Source: Streptomyces harbinensis | Lineage (GTDB): Bacteria; Actinomycetota; Actinomycetes; Streptomycetales; Streptomycetaceae | Assembly (NCBI RefSeq): GCF_900116145.1 | Contig: NZ_FPAB01000004.1 | Coordinates: forward strand, 124,001 to 188,000 | Length of the DNA stretch: 64,000 bases | Direction: 5' to 3' | Part shown: piece by piece, positions 46,002 through 57,129 of the stretch | Position numbering within the stretch: the first letter of the stretch is position 1 | How the letters are laid out: each line of letters begins with the position of its first letter | Made by a program: the position numbers and the translations under genes | The notes under the pieces: generated by a model | The model's database searches: none | What the model was told of the DNA's origin: nothing | What the model saw: the letters and a program-made list of their open reading frames with translations, nothing else

Positions 46002-49000
46002 GTGGACCCCACACCCCTCATCGGACGTGAACACCCCGCCGGCGTCCTGCGCTCGGCCGTCGCCCGGGCCCGGGACAGCCACGGCGGGCTGATCCTGGTC
46101 ACCGGCGAGGCCGGCATCGGCAAGACGACGCTGGTGGCCGGCGCCGCCGAGGAGGCCAGGCGCGGCGGGGCGCTCGTCCTGGGCGGCTCCTGCTGGGAGG
46201 CGGCCGGCACCCCCGGCTACTGGCCCTGGACGCAGGTGCTGCGCGCACTGCGGCGCGCCGAGCCCGGCACCGTACTCGACGGGCCGCTCGCCGCCCTGCT
46301 CGGCGACCCGCACACCGGGACGGCGCCGGAGGCCGACGCGTTCGCCCTGCACGACGCCGTCACCTCCGCGCTGGTCGCCGCCGCCCAGCACCGGCCCGTC
46401 CTCGTCGTCCTGGACGATCTGCACTGGGCGGACGGCGCCTCGCTGCGGCTGCTGGAATTCGCCGCCCGGCACACCTGGTTCGAACGCCTGCTGCTCATCG
46501 GCGTCCACCGCGACACCGGACCCGAGGGCCCGCCGGCCGTATCCGCGCCCGCCACCACCCTGGCGCTGACCGGGCTCAGCCGGGACGAGACCGGCGCGCT
46601 GCTCGCCCGCACCACCGGCGAGGCGCCGGATGCGGCGCTGATCGACGCCACCCACCGGCGTACCGGCGGCAACCCCTTCTTCATCGAACAGACCGCCGCA
46701 CTCGGCGAGATCACGCCCGGCGTACGCGACGCCCTGCACCGGCGCCTGGCCCTGCTGTCCGCGCCGGTGACAGCGCTGCTGGGCCACGCCGCCGTCCTGG
46801 GCCGGGAGTTCGGCCTGCCGCTGCTCGCCGCCGTCTCCGGCACCCACCCGGCCGAGGCGGCGGCCCTGCTGCGGCAAGCCGTCACCGCCCGGCTGCTCAC
46901 CCCGCCGACCGGGGACCGGTACGGCTTCGCGCACGATCTCGTCCGCGAGGTGCTGTACGAGGCGCTGCCCGCCGCACACGCCCGCGACCGGCACGCCGCC
47001 GCCGTCCGCGCCCTCGGCGACGGCGCGCCGCCCGCCGAACGCGCCCGGCACGCCCGTCTCGCCGGGGACACCCTGCCGCCGGCCGACCGGCTGGACATCC
47101 TGCAGGCGGCAGCCGCCGACGCCACCAACCGCCTCGCCCACGAGGAGGCCACCGGCCATCTGCGCCACGCGCACCGGCTGGCACGCGCCGGGGACGACGC
47201 CCGCGCCCGCGTGCTGACCGGGCTGCGGTACGGCGAGAGCGTCCGCGACTGGGACGTGCTGCGCCGCACCGCCGACGAGGCGCGGGAGCTGGACGATCCG
47301 GGGCTGCTGGCCCGGGTGGCGCTGTCGCTGTACCGGGTCGAGGGCGAGGAACACCGCCCGTTCCAGGCCGAGATGCTGCTGGCCGCAACCCGCGCCCTGA
47401 CCCGCGCCGGGCAGGTGGCGGCGCCCGGGCCCGCCGGGAGCTGGGCCGAGCTGGAGCGGCTGGCCCGCAAGGTGGCGCTCCAGGCGGCGGTACGCGCCCG
47501 CCGGGGGGCGACGACGCGACGCTCGCGTTCAGCCTGCTGGCCCGCTACAACACGATCTGGTCCCCCGAGCACGCCGCCGAACGCGAGGTACTCACCCGGG
47601 AGATCCTGGCCCTGGCCCGGCGCACCGGCGACATCGACGCCGAGCACTTCGGCATGGCGCTGCGCTGGGTGGCCCTGGTGGAACTGGGCGATCCCGGCTA
47701 CGCCGCGCAGTTGCGGGAGTTCGCGGCGGTCGGCCGGCGGCGCGGACTGCCCCGGTACCGGTTGTCGGTGTACACGGACGAGGCCATCGGGGCGGCGCTG
47801 CGCGGTGACTTCGCGCTCGCCGACCGGCAGTGGCGGCGGCTGCGGGAGCTGGCGCAGGCGCCGGAGGCGGAGTGCATCCCGTTCGCCGACGCCCATCTGA
47901 CCTGGTCGTTCGGGCTGCTGCGCGGCCGGTACGACGAACTCGACGCGCTGCACGCCCGGCTGACCGCCCACGAGCACCCCTGCCCGGAGCTGCTGGCCGG
48001 GATCACGGCGGCGCACCGCGGTGACCGTCCGGCGGTGCTGCGGACGCTCGCCGCCATCGGCACCGACGGCGACCGCCGCTACGCCGGGGACATGGCCGCG
48101 CTGTGGCTGCGCTTCCAGGCGCAGGCGGCCGAGGTGACGGCGGACCGGGCCCTGGCGCTGCGGGCGCGGGACGCGATCGCGCCGCACGAGGGCCGGTGGG
48201 CGGTGGCGCTGTACGGGTACGACATCGGCGGTCCGATGGCGCTGTGGCGCGGGGTGGCCGAGGCCGCGCTGGGCGACCGGGACGCCGCGGTGGCGGCGTT
48301 CGAGGCGGCGGCCGGCTCGGCCGACGCGCTGGGCGCGCGCCCCTGGGCGCTGGAGGCGCGCACCCGGCTCGCGGCGGCCCTCACCGTACGCGGTGGGCCC
48401 GGCGACACCGCTCGGGCCGCGGAGTTGCGGGACCGGGTCCGGGCGGAGGCCGCCGCGCTGGGCCTGGCCACCGGCGGGCCGCTGCCCGCCGCGAACGTGT
48501 TCCGGCCGGGCGACGGGGCGGCCGGCGAGGAGGGGGTGTGGACGCTGACGTACGACGGCGTCACCGTCCATGTCCCGGACGCCAAGGGGCTGCACGATCT
48601 GCGGCAGCTGATCGCCAACCCGGGCACCGGGATCCCCGCCACGTCCCTGCTTTCCCCGGATCCGGGCGCTCCCGTCCCGCCCGGCGCCGACCCGGTGCTC
48701 GACGACGAGGCGCGCGCCCGCTACCAGCGGCATCTGGCCGCCCTCGACGAGGAGATCGACCGGGCGGCGGCGCTCGGCCGGGACGAGAAGGCCACCGCCC
48801 TGGACGCCGAACGGGCCGCCCTCGTCGCCGAACTGCGGGCCGCCGCCGGGCTCGCCGGCCGGCCCCGGCGGCTGGGGGACGCGGCCGAACGGGCCCGGAA
48901 GACCGTCACCGCCCGCATCCGCGACACCCTGCGCAAGCTGGACGTGCGCCACCCGGCGCTCGCCGCCCACCTGCGCGCCTCCGTCACCACCGGCACGCAC

Positions 49001-49042
49001 TGCACGTACCGCCCGGCGGAACCGGCTCACTTCCGGTTGTAG
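46002..49042 (+). pseudogene. Large AAA-type ATPase (regulator-like), frameshifted in a G-run
   Basis: Two frames make up one protein of about 1010 residues. The first has Walker A GEAGIGKT (residues 35-42), Walker B VLVVLDDLHWAD and a TPR-like middle. The second (recognisable from ARYNTIWSPEHAAE) has repeats and a C-terminal helical domain ending in ARKTVTARIRDTLRKLDVRHP, which occurs in similar STAND-like ATPases. The switch lies in GGGGGG at 47503-47508; seven Gs would join the frames. This could be a sequencing error, a true mutation or slippage. No LuxR helix-turn-helix is present. GTG 46002 is preferred because it leaves a promoter gap; ATG 45957 is an alternative. Confidence 0.78.
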
Positions 49043-49880
49043 GCCCGCATCGTCAGCGTCCCGAACACCCCGACCAGCAGCGCGCAGGCCACCGCCACCC
49101 ACAGCAGATCCCCGGCCACCGGCTCGCCGCCCATCAGCCCGCGCACGGCCGCCACCACCCGGGTCACCGGGTTGACGTCCACGAAGCCCTGGAGCCAGCC
49201 GGGCATGGTCGCCGGGTCGACCAGGATGTTGCTGAGGAAGGAGAGCGGGAAGAGCAGCATCATCGACACGCCCATCACCGACTTCTCCGAGCGCAGCAGC
49301 AGCGCCAGGTACGTCCACAGCCAGGAGAACGCGAACGCGAACAGGATGAGCAGCCCCATCCCGGCCAGCGCCCCGGCCGCCCCGCCGCCCGGCCGGTAGC
49401 CGAGCACCAGCCCCACGGTGAGGATGACGACGCAGGCCATCGCGTACCGGAAGGCGTCGCCCAGCAGATAGCCGACCATGACGGACGGCCGCCAGATGGG
49501 CAGGGTGCGGAACCGGTCGAAAACGCCCTTTTCCATGTCGGTCTTGACGGAGACGCCGGTGTACATGGTGGTCATCACGACGCTCATCGCCATGATCCCG
49601 GGCAGCAGATAGTCCAGGTACTCGGCGGTCGAGCCGGCCAGCGCGCCGCCGAAGAGATAGGTGAACATCAGCGTCATCAGCACCGGGAACGCCGTGACGT
49701 CGAACAGCTGCTCCGGTACGTGCTTGATCTTCAGCATCGCCCGCCAGGTGAAGGCCAGCGAGGCCGCGGCGGCGCTCGGCCGGGGCGGCCGGGCGGGGCC
49801 GCCGTCCAGGGCGGCGTGGAACGCCTCCCCCGTGGCGACCGGCTGCGCGGCGTCGCCGGTTCCGGTCTCGGTGACGGTAC

Positions 49881-49884
<4 letters not shown>
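49027..49884 (-). CDS. ABC-2 type exporter permease (DrrB-like)
   Basis: The 285-residue product has six membrane spans of the ABC-2 type, including [16 protein letters not shown] and the [13 protein letters not shown] loop that faces the ATPase, and a later [13 protein letters not shown]. The first 40 residues are hydrophilic. It would export a hydrophobic drug or metabolite together with the ATPase encoded before it (ATGA overlap). Its 3' end overlaps the convergent large ATPase gene by 16 bases. Confidence 0.9.
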
Positions 49885-50837
<953 letters not shown>

Positions 50838-50869
50838 CGGGTCCCCCCTTGTGTTCCGGTTCTCTGTTG

Positions 50870-51628
50870 TCACCCCTGGGGCGCGAGATCCGGTCCAGCG
50901 GGTGCTGGATGGGGTGCTGGACCGGGGGCCGTCAGCGCGTACTCCACCTCGCCGTGCTCCGAGCCGGGGATGGCCTCGGGCCAGTCGCCGGTGTACGAGC
51001 GGACGAAGCGCAGTCCGGCCTTCTCCATGACGCGGCGCGATCCGGTGTTGACGGCCATGGTGTTGGCGGTGACGCGGCGGGCCCCGAGGTCGGTGAAGGC
51101 GGCCTCGACCAGGGCGCGGGCGCCCTCGGTGGCGTAGGCCGTGTCTTTCGGATCTTCGCGGGGCCGCGCCGCCAGCTACGGCACCTCGCTGCGTTGTCGC
51201 ATCTCGCGAGTACGACCCGGTACGAGCGAGATCCTCCGCCTTGCGATGCACCGCATCTGACGACGCGGCCTGATCCACGAAGATCCGAAAGACACGGCCT
51301 AGCCATGGCCCCAGGCGGCGCGCGTCAGCCGGTAGCCGAGTTCGAGGACGGCGGCGCTGCCGGCGTCGAGGGGCCGCAGCTCGAACCAGCCGAGGAACGC
51401 GCCGTCCGCCCGGCGGTGCGCCGCCCAGAACCCGGGCCGGCCACCCAGGCAGGCGTACCGGCGGGCCAGCCGGGGCAGCGTCCGCTCCCGTACGGTGCGC
51501 GGGGTGGTGGGCCGGCCGCCGTTGATCCAGCGCATCACCTCGGGGTCGCTGTCCAGCGCGAGGACGAGCGCCGCGTCGGCCGCCGTGCCGGTGAACGGCC
51601 GCAGGGTCATCCGTCCGGTGCCGTACAT
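50870..51628 (-). pseudogene. GNAT acetyltransferase interrupted by a MITE
   Basis: The N-terminal part (51628 down to 51302) reads [15 protein letters not shown] and ends at LTRAAWGHG, which is the start of the acetyl-CoA binding motif. A stop appears two bases into an inserted 163-bp element. Beyond it, at 51136 down to 50870, the same reading continues: [14 protein letters not shown], then [17 protein letters not shown]. Removing the insert with one TA restores a single frame of about 195 residues for a GNAT enzyme acting on an unknown amine. The insertion splits the fold before its CoA loop, so the gene is dead. Confidence 0.88.
51137..51299. mobile_element. 163-bp MITE with 22-bp terminal inverted repeats and TA duplication
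   Basis: The ends are perfect inverted repeats of 22 bp, starting GGCCGTGTCTTTCGGATCTT at 51137 and its complement ending at 51299. TA flanks both sides (51135-51136 and 51300-51301), and the interrupted coding sequence needs only one TA. It is too short for a transposase. TA duplication fits the IS630/Tc1-mariner group, so a related full-length element elsewhere in the genome should have moved it. Confidence 0.85.
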
Positions 51629-51635
51629 GCCGGGC

Positions 51636-52520
51636 TCAGCGGGCGGTGTGGGCGGCGAGGGCGTCGACCAGGACGGGCCACAGCGCGGGCGGCCGGTCGT
51701 GGCCCATGTCGGGGACGAGGAGGAGTTCCGCTCCGGGGACCAGTTCGGCGGTGCGCCGGCCGCCGCTCGGGTCGATGAGGGTGTCGTCCAGGCCGTGCAC
51801 GACCAGGGTCGGGACGCGCAGGGCGCGCAGCCCGTCCGCGCGGGAGCCGGCCAGCACCATCGCGCCGACCTGGCGGCCGGCGCCGGCCGGCTCGGGGGCG
51901 CGGTCGTAGCTCCGGGCGGCGAGGTCGCGCAGCGCCGCCGGGTCGGGATAGCGCCGGGAGGCCCACAGCAGTTGCCGCTCGGCGGCGGCGATCCGGCCCG
52001 CGCGGTCGGTGGGCTGCGGGGCGAGCAGCGCGGCCAGGGCCTCGGGGCCGGCTTCCCCGTACCCGCTTTCGCCGGTGGTGGACATCATGGAGGTCAGGGT
52101 CCGCACCCGCTCGGGGTGGGTGATGGCCATGAGCTGGGCGATCATGCCGCCCATCGAGGTGCCGACGACGTGGGCGCGGTCGATGCCGAGCGCGGTGAGC
52201 AGGCCCAGACCGTCCTCGGCCATGTCCTGCAAGGTGTACGGCATCATCGCGCGGGCGGCCGGGAGGTCCCCGGCGGTGACGGCGTCGATGAAGCGCGGCA
52301 GGTCCACGGGGTGGTCGTCGAAGCGGGTGGACAGGCCGCAGTCGCGGTTGTCGTACCGGATCACCCGGCGGCCCCGCGCGGCGAGCGCCCGGCAGAAGCC
52401 GTCCTCCCAGGCGATCAGCTGGGCGCCGAACCCCATGACGAGCAGCACCGGGGGGTCGCCGGGGTCGCCGAAGCAGTCGTAGGCGAGGGAGATCCCGGGT
52501 GATACGGCGACAGTCGGCAT
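51636..52520 (-). CDS. Alpha/beta hydrolase
   Basis: The 294-residue product has the alpha/beta hydrolase fold: oxyanion region VMGFGAQLIAW, the nucleophile Ser in VVGTSMGGMIAQ, Asp in VHGLDDTLIDP and His in DMGHDRPP. The lid between the sixth strand and the nucleophile is normal. The substrate is unknown; the sequence resembles esterases annotated near aminotransferases or regulators. ATG 52520 is the start. It lies between the GNAT relic and the paa genes but is separated from the latter by 167 bases. Confidence 0.88.
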   Translation of the reverse strand: MPTVAVSPGISLAYDCFGDPGDPPVLLVMGFGAQLIAWEDGFCRALAARGRRVIRYDNRDCGLSTRFDDHPVDLPRFIDAVTAGDLPAARAMMPYTLQDMAEDGLGLLTALGIDRAHVVGTSMGGMIAQLMAITHPERVRTLTSMMSTTGESGYGEAGPEALAALLAPQPTDRAGRIAAAERQLLWASRRYPDPAALRDLAARSYDRAPEPAGAGRQVGAMVLAGSRADGLRALRVPTLVVHGLDDTLIDPSGGRRTAELVPGAELLLVPDMGHDRPPALWPVLVDALAAHTAR

Positions 52521-52687
52521 ATCCGGGATCCTGCCGGAACGGGGGCGGGGGCGCAGCCGAATTGTCCGGGCGTACGGCGTTCGGCGGGCGAGGCGGGCCG
52601 GCGACGGCCGCAGCCGCCCCGGGGCCTGTCCGGCGGCCCCTGCCGCCCCGGGATCCACCGGACAGACGCGGTGGGGCCCCCGGCGCG

Positions 52688-53767
52688 CTACGTGTCGTAG
52701 TCCACCTCGACGGCGGCCGTGGCCTGGTGGGACTGGCAGGGGAGGATGTAGCCGGCGGCCAGCTCGTCCTCCTCCAGGGCGTAGGTGCGCGCCATCCGCA
52801 CCTCGCCGTGCAGCAGCCGGGCCCGGCAGGTGCCGCAGACGCCGCCCTTGCAGGCGTACGGAGCGTCCGGACGGTTGCGCAGCGTCGTCTCCAGCACGGT
52901 CTCGCCGGGGCGCGGCTGCCAGGTGGCGGTCTGGCCGCCGAGGGTGGCGGTGAGCCGGGCGCCGGGAGCGTGCGGCACCGGCGCGGGGGGCGGGGGCGCG
53001 CCGGCTTCCGTGCCCGCGTGGAACAGTTCGGCGTGCACCCGGGTACGCGCCACCCCGAGCGCGCCGAGCGCCGTGCGCGCGGCCTCGATCAGTCCGAGCG
53101 GCCCGCACAGGTACCAGTCGGTGACCTCCGCGACCGGGACCAGCGCGGGCAGCAGGGTGCGCAGCCGGGGGCTGTCCAGCCGTCCGGTGGCCGGGCCGGT
53201 GTGCCGTTCCTCCCGGGTGAGGGCGTACAGCAGCTGGAGCCGGCCGGGGTGGCGGTCCTTGAGGTCGGCGGCGGCCTCCAGGAACATCGCGGCGGCGGCG
53301 GTGCGTTCGCTGCGCAGCAGAGTGAACCGGGCGGCCGGGTCGCGGTCCAGGGCGGCGGCGGCCATCGCCAGCACCGGGGTGATGCCGGAGCCGCCGGTGA
53401 TCGCGACCGCGTGGCCGCCGCCGGGGCCGTCCTCGCGGAGGGTGAAGCCGCCGGCCGGGGGCAGCACCTGGAGGGTGTCCCCCTCGGCGAGGTCCTGCAC
53501 CGCGTGGCCGGAGAAGGCGCCGCCGGGGATGTGCCGTACGCCGATGGTGAGTTCGCGGACCGGGCCGCCGCGCGGAGGCGGTGCGCAGACCGAGTAGGTG
53601 CGGCGCAGTTCGGCGCCCGAGACGTCGTGGTGACGGATCGTCAGGTGCTGTCCGGCCGCGTACCGGAACCGCTCGGCCAGGTCCCCGGGCACCTGGAGGG
53701 TGAGCGCCACCGCGTCGTCGGTGAGCTGTTCGCGGCGGGCGATCCGCAGCGGGTGAAAGGCCGCCAC
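52688..53767 (-). CDS. paaE: Phenylacetyl-CoA epoxidase reductase subunit PaaE
   Basis: The 359-residue product passes electrons from NADPH to the di-iron subunit. It has an FAD-binding ferredoxin-reductase domain (RRTYSVCAPPP for flavin, AITGGSGITPVLAM for NADPH) and a C-terminal plant-type 2Fe-2S domain with CKGGVCGTC and a later Cys in ILPCQSHQ. This order (reductase then ferredoxin) is that of PaaE. GTG 53767 starts one base after the paaD stop. It is the last gene of the paaABCDE operon. Confidence 0.95.
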   Translation of the reverse strand: MAAFHPLRIARREQLTDDAVALTLQVPGDLAERFRYAAGQHLTIRHHDVSGAELRRTYSVCAPPPRGGPVRELTIGVRHIPGGAFSGHAVQDLAEGDTLQVLPPAGGFTLREDGPGGGHAVAITGGSGITPVLAMAAAALDRDPAARFTLLRSERTAAAAMFLEAAADLKDRHPGRLQLLYALTREERHTGPATGRLDSPRLRTLLPALVPVAEVTDWYLCGPLGLIEAARTALGALGVARTRVHAELFHAGTEAGAPPPPAPVPHAPGARLTATLGGQTATWQPRPGETVLETTLRNRPDAPYACKGGVCGTCRARLLHGEVRMARTYALEEDELAAGYILPCQSHQATAAVEVDYDT

Positions 53768-53768
53768 C

Positions 53769-54305
53769 TCAGATCTCCTTCATGTGGTCGAACGGCTCCC
53801 GGCAGGCGGCGCAGCGCCGCAGTTCCATGCAGGCGGTGCCGGAGAACCGGCTGAGCACGGGGGTGTCCACGGCGTCGCAGCGCGGGCAGTGGATGGCCAG
53901 GGTGAGCAGCCCGCCGGGGCGCGGCGGGGCGATCCCGGCCGCCCGCAGTTTGCGGCGCCCGGTGTCGGTGATGTCGTCGGTGGACCACGGCGGGGTGAGC
54001 ACCGTGCGTACCGCGACCCGGGGCACCCCGGCGCCGCGCAGCGCGGCCGTGATGTCGTCGGCCATGGTCTCCACCGCCGGGCAGCCGGTGTAGGTGGGGG
54101 TCAGTTCGACCTCCGCGCCGCCGTCGGCCGTCAGCCGGACGGCGCGGAGCACGCCGAGTTCGGCGAGGGTGAGCACCGGCAGTTCCGGATCGGGGACCGC
54201 ACCGGCCACCGCGTACAGCTCGGCTTCCCGCCCGCGTGCGCGCCCCGGCGCCCGCCCGGGCTCCTGCGCCCGCTCGCGCTCCCGCGCCTGCTCGCGCCCG
54301 GTCAC
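53769..54305 (-). CDS. paaD: PaaD, DUF59-type maturation protein of the epoxidase
   Basis: The 178-residue product has a MIP18/DUF59 domain (VPDPELPVLTLAELG, TPTYTGCPAVETM with the conserved Cys, TPPWSTDDITD) and a C-terminal zinc ribbon with CPRC and CAAC. PaaD is needed for epoxidase activity and is thought to help Fe-S assembly. The N-terminal 30 residues are Arg/Glu-rich and unusually charged. GTG 54305 overlaps the paaC stop by GTGA. Confidence 0.92.
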   Translation of the reverse strand: MTGREQARERERAQEPGRAPGRARGREAELYAVAGAVPDPELPVLTLAELGVLRAVRLTADGGAEVELTPTYTGCPAVETMADDITAALRGAGVPRVAVRTVLTPPWSTDDITDTGRRKLRAAGIAPPRPGGLLTLAIHCPRCDAVDTPVLSRFSGTACMELRRCAACREPFDHMKEI

Positions 54306-54994
54306 CAGGACGCCCCCGGGTGGCTGCGGTGCAGATGCTGCATCTCGGCGAGCAGCCGCCCGAACGGCTCGGTGTGGATGCCCTGCCGCCCGCCGCCCGC
54401 CGCCCAGGCGGTGCGGGGCGGCGGCCCGGCGGGCACGGTGAGCCCGGCGGCGCGCAGCGTGGCGGTGACCCGGGCCAGCCACTCCCCGGGCAGCCCGCCG
54501 GGCCCGGTCAGCTCACCGGTGTACGGCCACAGCGCGTCGACGGCCCGCTGGGTCCGCTCGTGGCTCTCGGCCGTCCCGTCCCCGAGCCGCAGCGTCCAGT
54601 GCTCGGCGTGGTCGCGGTGGTACGCCGTCTCCCGCACCGCCTTGGCCGCCAGCGGCAGGAGGGGGGCGAGCTGCCGGTAGCGCAGTTCCTGCCACACCGA
54701 GAAGTACAGCTGGCGGACGATGGTGTGCGCGAAGTCGCCGTTGGGCCGTTCGACCAGCTGGACGTTGCGGAAGGCGCGCTCCTCGCGCCGGTACGCCAGC
54801 GCGTCCTCGTCGCCGACCATCGACAGCAGCACCCGGGCCTGGCCCAGCAGGTCGAGCGCGATGTTGGCCAGCGCCACCTCCTCCTCCAGCACCGGGGCGT
54901 GGCCGGCCCATTCGGCGAGCCGGTGGGAGAGGATGAGCGCGTCGTCGCCGAGCCCGAGCAGTTCGTCGCGGTCCACGGCCGCTTCCCGGCTCAC
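54302..54994 (-). CDS. paaC: PaaC, structural subunit of the phenylacetyl-CoA epoxidase
   Basis: The 230-residue product is the ferritin-like partner of PaaA. It has LGDDALILSHRLAEW, EEEVALANIALDLLGQAR and DHAEHWTLRLGDGT, the typical PaaC pattern without a full iron-binding set. It forms the stable core with PaaA. Start GTG 54994 overlaps the paaB stop (GTGA) and its stop overlaps paaD, so the genes are translationally coupled. Confidence 0.93.
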   Translation of the reverse strand: MSREAAVDRDELLGLGDDALILSHRLAEWAGHAPVLEEEVALANIALDLLGQARVLLSMVGDEDALAYRREERAFRNVQLVERPNGDFAHTIVRQLYFSVWQELRYRQLAPLLPLAAKAVRETAYHRDHAEHWTLRLGDGTAESHERTQRAVDALWPYTGELTGPGGLPGEWLARVTATLRAAGLTVPAGPPPRTAWAAGGGRQGIHTEPFGRLLAEMQHLHRSHPGASW

Positions 54995-55284
54995 AGGTGC
55001 CGCACCCCGTCCGGGATGGTGTAGAAGGTCGGGTGCCGGTAGGTCTTGTCGGCGGCCGGGGCGAAGAACGGGTCCTTCTCGTCCGGCGAGGAGGCGGTGA
55101 TCGCCGCCGCCGGCACCACCCACACCGAGACGCCCTCGCCGCGCCGGGTGAACAGGTCGCGGGCGTTGCGCAGCGCCAGCTCGGCGTCGGGGGCGTGCAG
55201 GCTGCCGGCGTGCGTGTGGGCCAGGCCGCGCCGGCCCCGGACGAACACCTCCCACAGCGGCCAGTCCGCGTCCTGCCCGCTCAT
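54991..55284 (-). CDS. paaB: PaaB, small subunit of the phenylacetyl-CoA epoxidase
   Basis: The 97-residue product has the PaaB features [22 protein letters not shown]-like [19 protein letters not shown] and the C-terminal [19 protein letters not shown]. It bridges PaaAC heterodimers and aids electron transfer from PaaE. ATG 55284 overlaps the paaA stop by 4 bases. Length is normal for the family. Confidence 0.93.
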   Translation of the reverse strand: MSGQDADWPLWEVFVRGRRGLAHTHAGSLHAPDAELALRNARDLFTRRGEGVSVWVVPAAAITASSPDEKDPFFAPAADKTYRHPTFYTIPDGVRHL

Positions 55285-56264
55285 GCCGCCACCTCCCGTC
55301 CCTGCTCGCGCCGCGCGTCGGCCGGCCGCCGGTCCCGCTGCTTGCGGGCGTACGCGGCGGCGGCCTCCCGTACCCACGCGCCCTCGGCGTGCGCCCGGCG
55401 CCGCTGGCCGATGCGCTGCTCGTTGCAGGGGCCGGCGCCGCGCAGCACGGCCTTGAACTCGGCCCAGTCGATCGGTCCGTGATCGAAGTGGCCGCGCTCC
55501 TCGTTCCAGCGCAGCGCGGGGTCGGGCAGGGTCAGCCCGAGCGTCTCGGCCTGCGGGACGCAGATGTCCACGAACCGCTGCCGCAGTTCGTCGTTGGAGT
55601 GCCGTTTGATCTTCCAGGCCATCGACTGGCGGGTGTGCGGCGACTCGGCGTCCGGCGGCCCGAACATCATCAGCGACGGCCACCACCACCGGTCGACGGC
55701 GTCCTGCGCCATCGCCCGCTGCGCGTCCGTTCCCTTCGCGAGCGCCAGCAGCAGCTCGTACCCCTGCCGCTGGTGGAACGACTCCTCCTTGCAGATCCGC
55801 ACCATGGCGCGCGCGTACGGGCCGTAGGAGCAGCGGCACAGCGGGACCTGGTTGGTGATCGCCGCGCCGTCCACCAGCCAGCCGATCGCGCCGACGTCCG
55901 CCCAGGTGAGGGTGGGGTAGTTGAAGATCGAGGAGTAGCGCTGGCGGCCCTCGTGCAGCGCGTCGAGCAGCTCCTCGCGCGCGACGCCCAGCGTCTCGGC
56001 GGCGCCGTACAGGTACAGGCCGTGTCCGGCCTCGTCCTGCACCTTGGCGATGAGGATCGCCTTGCGGCGCAGCGAGGGGGCGCGGGTGATCCAGTTGGCC
56101 TCCGGCTGCATGCCGATGATCTCGGAGTGGGCGTGCTGGGCGATCTGCCGCACGAGGGTGGCGCGGTACGCGTCGGGCATCCAGTCGCGCGGCTCGACGC
56201 GCTCGTCGGCGGCCAGCGTCCGCTCGAAGGTGTCCGGGTCCGGGTCCGGGTCTGTGGCCGTCAT
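55281..56264 (-). CDS. paaA: PaaA, di-iron catalytic subunit of the phenylacetyl-CoA epoxidase
   Basis: The 327-residue product performs the oxygen-dependent 1,2-epoxidation of phenylacetyl-CoA, the committed step of aerobic phenylacetate breakdown. Iron ligands are in [12 protein letters not shown] (Glu and His) and [15 protein letters not shown] (Glu and His). The [17 protein letters not shown] segment is typical. It is the first gene of paaABCDE, 28 bases from a palindromic operator. No paaK, paaG or paaZ gene is in the window, so the rest of the pathway is elsewhere. Confidence 0.95.
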   Translation of the reverse strand: MTATDPDPDPDTFERTLAADERVEPRDWMPDAYRATLVRQIAQHAHSEIIGMQPEANWITRAPSLRRKAILIAKVQDEAGHGLYLYGAAETLGVAREELLDALHEGRQRYSSIFNYPTLTWADVGAIGWLVDGAAITNQVPLCRCSYGPYARAMVRICKEESFHQRQGYELLLALAKGTDAQRAMAQDAVDRWWWPSLMMFGPPDAESPHTRQSMAWKIKRHSNDELRQRFVDICVPQAETLGLTLPDPALRWNEERGHFDHGPIDWAEFKAVLRGAGPCNEQRIGQRRRAHAEGAWVREAAAAYARKQRDRRPADARREQGREVAA

Positions 56265-56291
56265 GGGGCGGTCTCCCCTCCGTCGATCCTC

Positions 56292-56309
56292 ACCGACCGA
56301 TCGTTCGGT
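56292..56309. promoter_or_regulatory. TetR-type operator upstream of paaA
   Basis: ACCGACCGATCGTTCGGT is an 18-bp palindrome with one mismatch between the 9-base arms. It resembles the ACCGACCGG/T-type sites of TetR-family PaaR repressors that respond to phenylacetyl-CoA. It lies just upstream of the paaA start. Confidence 0.65.
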
Positions 56310-56406
56310 CCGATGGTGGACGGAGGCCGGGAACGTGTCAAGGCGGCCGTGCGACAGGTACCGTGCTCGGGTCAAGCGTGTGCAGTCTGGGGGAAGCCGG
56401 CGAGGC

Positions 56407-57129
56407 ATGGTGCCAACCGATCACGACGATCACAGCGGTCCCGCGGACCGCGCGGATGCCGTCGTTCCAACCGAATCCGTAAGGCTCAGCAGCCTCTCGC
56501 TGCCCGCGCGGCTGGTCGTCGCGCTCAGCATCGGCGGGCTCGCCGTGTTCGCCGCCTGGCACGCCCTGGCGGCGTTCCTCTTCGTGGCGCCGTCCAACAC
56601 GATCATGAAGGATCACGGCCCGGCCATCCGCGGCTACATCTACCCGGAGTTCGAACAGAACTGGAAGCTGTTCGCACCCAACCCCCTCCAGCGCAATGTC
56701 GCCGTCGAAGTACGCGCCGAGATCACCGACCCGGCGGACGGCAGCACCGAGATCACCGAATGGCTGGATCTCACCGCCATCGACATAGCCAACATCCGGC
56801 ACCACCCCCTCCCCAGCCACACGGCCCAGAACGAACTGCGCCGCGCCTGGGACTTCTACGTCTCCTCCCACGACGAGGACGGCGCCCCGCGCGGCCTGCG
56901 CGGCGAACTCTCCGAGCAATACGTCACCCGCATCGCGCTGCTGCGGCTCGGCGAGGACCTCGGCTACGACCTGGACACCGTGAACCGCATCCAGCTCCGC
57001 TCCGCCACCACCCGCGTCCCCGCCCCCTCCTGGAGCGAGGAGAACATCGACACCACCACCGGCTACGACGAGCTGGAGTGGCGCACCGTCGACGCCGCCG
57101 ACCTGCCGGGCGGGAGGAACAACCGGTGA
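56407..57129 (+). CDS. DUF5819 family membrane-anchored protein
   Basis: The 240-residue product has one membrane span at about residues 35-60 ([21 protein letters not shown]), followed by an outside or periplasm-like domain with [20 protein letters not shown], a motif usual in DUF5819. It has no known function. ATG 56407 follows GCGAGG. Its stop overlaps the start of the HTTM gene (GTGA). The pairing of DUF5819 with an HTTM protein is a recurrent arrangement in Streptomyces, so the two probably work together. Confidence 0.85.
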   Translation: MVPTDHDDHSGPADRADAVVPTESVRLSSLSLPARLVVALSIGGLAVFAAWHALAAFLFVAPSNTIMKDHGPAIRGYIYPEFEQNWKLFAPNPLQRNVAVEVRAEITDPADGSTEITEWLDLTAIDIANIRHHPLPSHTAQNELRRAWDFYVSSHDEDGAPRGLRGELSEQYVTRIALLRLGEDLGYDLDTVNRIQLRSATTRVPAPSWSEENIDTTTGYDELEWRTVDAADLPGGRNNR

